Of a stretch of 36,073 bases of DNA, positions 31,566 through 36,073 are shown piece after piece (the first letter of the stretch is position 1; the number at the start of each line of letters is the position of its first letter). The notes under the pieces are model-generated. The model was not told where the DNA came from. It did not search any database and was given only the letters and a program-made list of their open reading frames with translations. The stretch comes from Streptomyces sp. TSRI0281 (GTDB lineage Bacteria > Actinomycetota > Actinomycetes > Streptomycetales > Streptomycetaceae): contig NZ_LWLE01000026.1 of the NCBI RefSeq assembly GCF_001905125.1, positions 1-36,073 on the forward strand, in the 5' to 3' direction. The translations under genes and the position numbers were made by a program.

Positions 31566-32498
31566 TCAGGACTGGAACTGCGCCACCTGCAGAACGGGCA
31601 TGTTGCAGGACAACCCCGCATTCGCATGCGTATCGACTTCAAACCCCTTATTCGCGTCCACCGCTGTAATACAGGCGACCCAGACGTAGTACTGGCGCGT
31701 ATTGGTTACCAAGAGCTCGAACGCAGAACCGTCGCCTCCGGAGATGGTCCCTCGGTGGTCTTGTGCTCCGGAAGGGTTCAACTCGGTGCGCTGCCAAAGT
31801 GTGATGGATTTATTTCCGTCGGTTCTGGGGTCGCCGCCACTTGTTAGATCCCGGCTCTGGACAATGATGTGAAGGAAGCCTGCTGCACTGGCTGACCTCT
31901 GCTCATGAGTATCCGGGTTGTAGATACGATGTGTGAGGTTGTCAGTACCGGACCAGTTGACATATGGCTGAATCACCATGCGGGACGCTGGCGATGATGC
32001 CGCTACATACACACCCACCGCTGCGAAGGCGTGCTGTACGCCGCTGATCGTATAGCGTTCCGCCCAAAACGTCCCTGTCCGGACGTCGGCTTTGGCGTCA
32101 CCGTTAAAGCCGTCCCCGTCAATCAGCCGCCATGTCAACCTATAGCGGTCGGAGGCCCCCGTGCCGTCGACATCGGGCTGGTAGGGAGTACTCACGAGGT
32201 CTTCGCGGTCCTGCGCCAGCACGAGCGGCGGGATCTTCCCGGACAATATTGTCGCGTGTGGCCACTTGGCCGTGAGAGCTTCGACCTCGGCCGACATGCG
32301 ACTCGCCAGTACCTTGCCATCTTTCGAGAAATCAGTTCGAAGCTGCTGCTGAGCGGGAGGCAGGGATAGCGGCGGAGGATAGGTGGCGTCCTCTTGCTCG
32401 GCTAGGATCGCCCCCAGCCGACTCGCTGGTCCCGGCGCACCTAGCTCCTCCTCTATGTCAGCGATTGCTTGCTTGTCTCGGTCGTCGTAACTTGTCAT
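31566..32498 (-). CDS. Uncharacterised 310-residue protein
   Basis: ATG 32498 follows GGAGG at good spacing. The N-terminal third is helical and charged (DRDKQAIADIEEELGAPGPA, ASRMSAEVEALTAKWPHATI). The rest is strand-rich with conserved-looking aromatic and Gly positions (YRLTWRLIDGDGFNGDAKAD, MVIQPYVNWSGTDNLTHRIY, LLVTNTRQYYVWVACITAVD). It has no signal peptide or membrane helix. Third codon positions are less GC-rich than in nearby genes, which hints at separate ancestry. It is on the same strand as the fibre-like gene at 33188, with 690 bp between. I recognise no family; a structural or surface role is only inference. Confidence 0.75.
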   Translation of the reverse strand: MTSYDDRDKQAIADIEEELGAPGPASRLGAILAEQEDATYPPPLSLPPAQQQLRTDFSKDGKVLASRMSAEVEALTAKWPHATILSGKIPPLVLAQDREDLVSTPYQPDVDGTGASDRYRLTWRLIDGDGFNGDAKADVRTGTFWAERYTISGVQHAFAAVGVYVAASSPASRMVIQPYVNWSGTDNLTHRIYNPDTHEQRSASAAGFLHIIVQSRDLTSGGDPRTDGNKSITLWQRTELNPSGAQDHRGTISGGDGSAFELLVTNTRQYYVWVACITAVDANKGFEVDTHANAGLSCNMPVLQVAQFQS

Positions 32499-33187
32499 CT
32501 CTGCCTCCTGTAGAACGTTCCTATAGCAGCAGGATCCTCAGCAAGCCATGCGCCCCCAGGGGTATGACAAATCAGGCAGGCGTCAAAATCGCATCAAAGA
32601 AACGTGACCGTGGCGTCCTCCGGACGCTTGCGTCGCTCTTCTATAGGCAGAGCGGTGACGCGTCTTATCTCAAGCGTCCCACGCCGGCCAGAAGTTGACA
32701 ACCCGAGCCATGCTTTGTTGGTCCATTCTTCCAGCTCCCACTGGAGAAGCTGAGGGGCCAGTATTAGTCAGCACGGATTTCGCAGAGTGGAGGTCCGGCC
32801 ATGTCTGTCGATGTGAGCTCGCAACGCCTCGTCGAAGCGGAGGCCCCAACCGAGTAACGCTCGTTTCGCGCTCCCAGGCTTCGCGGCCAGTCGAACTGCA
32901 CATAAACGCGACCGACCTGACGAAGCGTCTACAGCACACGCAACGGCCGGGCGGTCTCACCACCGCACCACCCGGCTGCCCTATCCCTTACCCTGTGCCC
33001 GGTGTCCGCGTGGAGAACCATGCCTGCGTGCGACGCGACCAGGCGGATCCATCGAGCGCAGAGCCACGACCGGGCCTTGAGCGTCCGGGCTTGACCGCCC
33101 GGGCAGCGCCCGGTTCGAGGTAGGCCGAATCGAGGGCGGAGCCCTCCTCTGCGTGGTGTCCACCTCAGGATGATATTGACATTTCTC
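32499..33187. other. Long intergenic stretch without convincing gene
   Basis: Open frames on both strands (for example plus 32695-33123) lack ribosome binding sites and have shadow-like composition. Alternative hairpins made of CCGGGC and GCCCGG occur around 33086-33115. The upstream part, to about 32950, is relatively AT-rich for this genome. No transposon ends were identified. Confidence 0.45.
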
Positions 33188-34096
33188 TTACCTACCTGAT
33201 TCCGCTTCATATCGCCCGAGGAGTTCTGCCGCCTGATCTTTCAACGCTGATTGGCTTTTCTCATGCGCTCCTTCGCGCTCGAAGTTGACGTGCTGGCTGA
33301 GCGATTGGTCGTACGCATCAGGATGCAGGTATAGCCCGCGCTCCTCCTCCGGCTTGTCTTCTTCCGGGACGATTCGGTTCCGGGTGGCGTAGGGGTCCTG
33401 ACGTACCCCGGTGACTTGCCATGACACCTTGACGTTCGGTTTATCGGTCCTGATTGAGAATCTGTTTTCCTGAACTTCCTCTGCAACGATCGCTTGCGCG
33501 AACTGCCCGATGCTTGTCAGGTGATAGGTGAAGTCATGGTTGAGTGCCTCAAAGTAGCTGGGCAGTTCCACCACCGCCGCACCGTTGTCGTCTGTCTCGA
33601 CATTGCCGAAATAGACGTTGAGCATGTCTGGCGACTCGACAAAGGAGTGGAGTAGGTATTTGTTCTGAGGATCGAGCGGGTGATCGATCTTGAACCCTCC
33701 GGAACCTTTCGTCAACGCGCCAGTCACGTGTACCTTGCCGGTGAAGTACCCAGCGTAGCCCTCTTCGCTCTGGCCCCAGATGCCGTATGCGAACGACCCG
33801 GTGTCCGCTCGACCCATCACGCCGGTATTGTCCCTTCCCATTCCGAAGCCCACCACGCCGGTCGGCACGCCGCCATCAGCATGGCTGGATCCTTGGACAC
33901 CGTAGCCGTAGCTGTACCCGGCAGTTCCCACCTGACCAATTCCAGTAACGCCAATCGCAATCGGTGGCGTGGGTGCACTAAACTGATTTCGCCGATTTGC
34001 GACCACCATTGCACCGTCGAGACGATCCGCCTCGAGGAATGTCTGATTTTCGCCGGCATTCTGATATGTGCCGAACTGCATCTTTCCTGTTGTCAT
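33188..34096 (-). CDS. Fibre-like beta-repeat protein of unknown function
   Basis: ATG 34096 is preceded by GGAGGT. The 302-residue protein begins with a short polar region. It then has a Gly-rich repeat section (GVTGIGQVGTAGYSYGYGVQ, GVVGFGMGRDNTGVMGRADT, GIWGQSEEGYAGYFTGKVHV) that resembles the beta-roll of tail-fibre and surface proteins. After that comes a conserved block: GGFKIDHPLDPQNKYLLHSF, VESPDMLNVYFGNVETDDNG, LPSYFEALNHDFTYHLTSIG and SIRTDKPNVKVSWQVTGVRQ. I recall this block from the C-terminal part of proteins in many distant bacteria, usually without assigned function. No signal peptide is present, so export would need another route. The C-terminus is charged (EREGAHEKSQSALKDQAAEL). 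Confidence 0.75.
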   Translation of the reverse strand: MTTGKMQFGTYQNAGENQTFLEADRLDGAMVVANRRNQFSAPTPPIAIGVTGIGQVGTAGYSYGYGVQGSSHADGGVPTGVVGFGMGRDNTGVMGRADTGSFAYGIWGQSEEGYAGYFTGKVHVTGALTKGSGGFKIDHPLDPQNKYLLHSFVESPDMLNVYFGNVETDDNGAAVVELPSYFEALNHDFTYHLTSIGQFAQAIVAEEVQENRFSIRTDKPNVKVSWQVTGVRQDPYATRNRIVPEEDKPEEERGLYLHPDAYDQSLSQHVNFEREGAHEKSQSALKDQAAELLGRYEAESGR

Positions 34097-34255
34097 TTAC
34101 ACCCACCTCCAACGGCGTTGCCTGGCGAATCCACTACGGAGGATGCACCATTTGGCAGCCATCATTTGTCGGGCGACCAATGGGTACTGGCCAAATGTCT
34201 ATTTCTATGCTCTGCCCATGGATGCTGGCCCGCAAGTGCCAGTATTTCGGTCCAA

Positions 34256-34957
34256 TGAGTGTTCTCAGCGTGGCCAGTGATCGGGTGACGGGGGGTGTGG
34301 AGAGGCGTCCGCAACACACAGGGCCCCAGTGCTGCTGAGGGAGGTGTTCGAAGTCTCAACCCATCGGCACAGGAGCCCTGTTGGTTCCCTATCCTGCCGC
34401 ACTCGACCTCCCGCACGCACTGGTCGAGTGGGTCACCATGCTCATCGTCACCCGCGAGGGTGACCGGCACTGCAAGCTGCCGCCGCACCAGCGTGCGCTG
34501 GTCGCCTAGGTGTACCTGCGCAAGCACGACCCCCTCGTACAGAAAGCCGCCGGCTTTGGGATCTCCGTCGGCACCGCCCACGCCTACACATCCGCCGTGA
34601 TCGCTCTCCTCGCCGGCCAGGCCCCGGGCCTGCTCAAGGTCCTGGGCGAGAGCGATCCGGACTACGTACTGCTCGACGGCACTCTCGCGGAGTGCGACCG
34701 GGCCGGCGACGGACGGGCCGACTTCTCCCACAAGCACCGCCGGCACGGCGTGAACGTGCAGGTCGTGACCGACCCGACGGGCCACAGCCCAGCGCACGGT
34801 CAACCGAGCACTGGCCCAGGCCCGAGCACCCGTCGAACGCGGGATGGCACGACTGAAGTCCTGGCGCATCTTCCGCCGGTCCCGCGTAAGCCCCAACCGC
34901 ATGACGTCAATCGCCGCAGCCGCCCTCACCCTGGAGAGGCAACGCTGAAAACGCTCA
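34256..34957. mobile_element. IS5-family element with internal deletion
   Basis: The ends read inward as TGAGTGTTCTCAGCGTGGCC (34256-34275) and TGAGCGTTTTCAGCGTTGCC (34957-34938), 17 of 20 identical. The 702-bp length is about 200 bp short of what the family needs, matching the deletion in the transposase. It cannot move without help from a complete copy. Confidence 0.75.
34381..34949 (+). pseudogene. IS5-family (DDE_Tnp_4 type) transposase, stop plus deletion
   Basis: The family N-terminus is clear: LVPYPAALDLPHALVEWVTM, then KLPPHQRALVA, but a TAG at 34507-34509 interrupts it. It resumes with VYLRKHDPLVQKAAGFGISV, GTAHAYTSAVIALLAGQAPG and YVLLDGTLAECDRAGDGRAD, which includes the first Asp. 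After VVTDPTG about 70 residues with the second Asp are missing. The next recognisable part, AQRTVNRALAQARAPVERGM and ARLKSWRIFRRSR, follows in another frame and ends at 34949 inside the right inverted repeat. Confidence 0.75.
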
Positions 34958-35194
34958 CTGTGCTGTGCGGTGAACCCCACGTCATCACCATGTCGGCCCG
35001 ACGGTGCGCCGGTGGCCAGGCGCACCATTGGCGCGGTGATCGGGCGCCGGTGGGTGCGGACGTCTCCGCGGCAGACAGCGTCGCACGGACTGAATGGGCC
35101 AGCCTGACCGGGTTGAGTTGCCCCCGGACAGGGGTGTCGACTGGCTTGCTCCGAGGACTGGTGCGCTGCCGTTCATACCGGGGTGGTGCAGATA

Positions 35195-35935
35195 TCACGC
35201 GTCCTTTCCCGATTCCTGGTGGGACAGCGCATGGCCGGCGGGGCGGAACGTGGCCAGGCACAGCCCGCAGAGCAACGGCCCTTGTCTGAAGGCGTAAGGG
35301 GAGATCTGGATCTTTCGGGGCGGGGGGCACTCGCAGATGATCAGGAAACGGGTGGCGGTTCGGCCGCCGCGCGGCGGCCGAACCGCCTGGACGGTGGCTT
35401 CGAGCTGGACGGCTGCGGCGGCGTCGAGGACGGCGACGACATCGGCCCACCGAAGGAGTTCCGAGTCGTCGAGCGAACAGCGGGTCAGCCCCAGGACCGG
35501 GGCGGAGGATGCAGGAGGCGTGAGCCCGACTTCGCGGGCCAGATTGGCGTATCGCTTGTTGTGGTACCGGCCGTTGCTGGTGGTGTCCTTGATGTTCCGA
35601 CTCAGAGCCAGGCCATGCGCGGCATGGTGGAGGAGGCCCTCCAGCATCGCGCGGCCGCCGAACCCGAGAGCACCGGATGAAACCTGGAGTTCCACCCTGA
35701 TGGAGCCATCGCGGATGAAGTGGCGGCCCGTGCGCAGAGCTGCGCACTTGGTGGGGTCCTGGGTATCCGTGCTGGGCGGGGTGGTGACCGAGATGTCGGG
35801 GACCCCAGGGAACCGGCGGCAGATCTCCTTCCACGCCGTTTCGACGCTGCTGATGATGATGGTGCCGTGGACGACGGACGCGGTCGGCTCCTTCAAAACA
35901 GGAGGTGTGTCCGAGAAGAGGGTCAGGTCGGTCAC
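35195..35935 (-). CDS. SprT-like protein with altered HExxH motif
   Basis: The 246-residue protein starts at GTG 35935. Residues 25-120 form an alpha/beta region (AWKEICRRFPGVPDISVTTP, SIRVELQVSSGALGFGGRAM). The position of the zinc-protease helix then reads LLHHAAHGLALSRNIKDTTS, where relatives I recall have HEAAH: the catalytic Glu is His here. NGRYHNKRYANLAREVGLTP follows, as in SprT-like proteins. The C-terminus has a probable zinc ribbon (IICECPP and LLCGLCLATF). Without the Glu, proteolysis is doubtful; a binding role or a recent mutation are options. Its coding sequence contains a perfect 34-bp palindrome in the linker before the ribbon. Confidence 0.65.
   Translation of the reverse strand: MTDLTLFSDTPPVLKEPTASVVHGTIIISSVETAWKEICRRFPGVPDISVTTPPSTDTQDPTKCAALRTGRHFIRDGSIRVELQVSSGALGFGGRAMLEGLLHHAAHGLALSRNIKDTTSNGRYHNKRYANLAREVGLTPPASSAPVLGLTRCSLDDSELLRWADVVAVLDAAAAVQLEATVQAVRPPRGGRTATRFLIICECPPPRKIQISPYAFRQGPLLCGLCLATFRPAGHALSHQESGKDA
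35354..35387. repeat. Perfect 34-bp palindrome inside a gene
   Basis: GGCGGTTCGGCCGCCGC is followed at once by its exact reverse complement. It encodes AVRPPRGGRTA on the minus strand and the same peptide in the mirrored frame on the plus strand. It lies in the variable linker of the SprT-like protein, so it may be an inserted palindromic unit. Confidence 0.85.
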
Positions 35936-35949
35936 TGAAGTTTCCCCGT

Positions 35950-36073
35950 GATCCTGGACACTCGTCCGTTAAGCCGCGAGGGCGTGTTGATGCCGCTGCC
36001 TGGTCTCGGCCGGGGTGAGGTAGCCGAAGATCTTGTGCTTGCGCAGGCGGCGGCGGTTGTAGAAGGTCTCGAT
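35950..36073. mobile_element. IS3-family element, cut by window edge
   Basis: Sequence beginning TGATCCTGGACACTCG at about 35950 fits an IS3 terminal repeat, and the transposase C-terminus follows directly. The rest lies outside the window. Confidence 0.6.
35969..36073 (-). CDS. IS3-family transposase OrfB, C-terminal part
   Basis: The minus strand encodes IETFYNRRRLRKHKIFGYLT followed by PAETRQRHQHALAA and TAA at 35969-35971. This is the usual end of IS3 OrfB (FIE-x-YN-x-x-R). The 5' part lies beyond position 36073, so completeness is unknown. It differs from the OrfB at 19905-20804. Confidence 0.75.
   Translation of the reverse strand: METFYNRRRLRKHKIFGYLTPAETRQRHQHALAA

Noticed and set aside
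32695..33123. Plus-strand 142-codon frame in the long intergenic region
   Set aside because: No ribosome binding site; composition drifts to a Pro/Arg-rich shadow; no recognisable motif.

Overview
The window looks like an accessory region of a Streptomyces or close relative (Kitasatospora-type) genome, probably a chromosome arm or a large linear plasmid. The evidence is the very high GC content, frequent GTG starts behind GGAGG-type ribosome binding sites, GC-rich hairpin terminators without a T tract, and families typical of the group: DUF6207, DUF6233-like proteins, a peptidase inhibitor of the I36 type, an AbiTii-like protein and an FtsK/SpoIIIE transfer-type ATPase.

Layout. 1-6.0 kb is an insertion-sequence pile-up: a decayed IS5-type element, an IS630-type element abutting its right end, a second IS5-type element with a frameshifted transposase, a SUKH (SMI1/KNR4-like) gene, and an intact-looking IS5-type element with a TAA target duplication and a probable programmed -1 frameshift. 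6.0-13.4 kb carries a two-helix membrane protein, an IS3 remnant, a zinc-ribbon protein, a broken DUF6207 gene, a HEAT-repeat protein, several uncharacterised genes, and a duplicated and decayed copy of a two-gene operon (85-aa helical protein plus DUF6233-like protein). 13.4-18.1 kb holds a possible plasmid-type origin (two DnaA-box-like sites and TTGGCA repeats), an FtsK/SpoIIIE ATPase broken by one base, and a divergent pair made of a PIN-domain nuclease and an AbiTii-like protein. That pair is the best candidate for a defence module.

18.4-26.5 kb contains secreted and membrane proteins: an I36-type inhibitor, a lipoprotein whose stop codon lies in an IS3 end, a complete IS3 element, a four-cysteine secreted protein, a series of small membrane proteins, and a GrpB-family protein. 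27.0-34.1 kb starts with an in-frame fusion of an unknown helical protein to an IS701-type transposase tail. It continues with a four-bladed hemopexin-like protein (two frameshifts), a 144-aa protein, a truncated SUKH gene, a 310-aa unknown protein and a 302-aa fibre-like protein. 34.2-36.1 kb ends with an internally deleted IS5-type element, a SprT-like protein with a changed HExxH motif, and the start of another IS3 copy cut by the window edge.

The region reads as a landing zone for mobile DNA. At least ten transposable elements or fragments are present, and about seven non-transposase genes carry single-base frameshifts. This means either active decay or uncorrected sequencing indels. No CRISPR array, rRNA or convincing tRNA was found. 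All family names come from recognising motifs by eye; no database search was possible.
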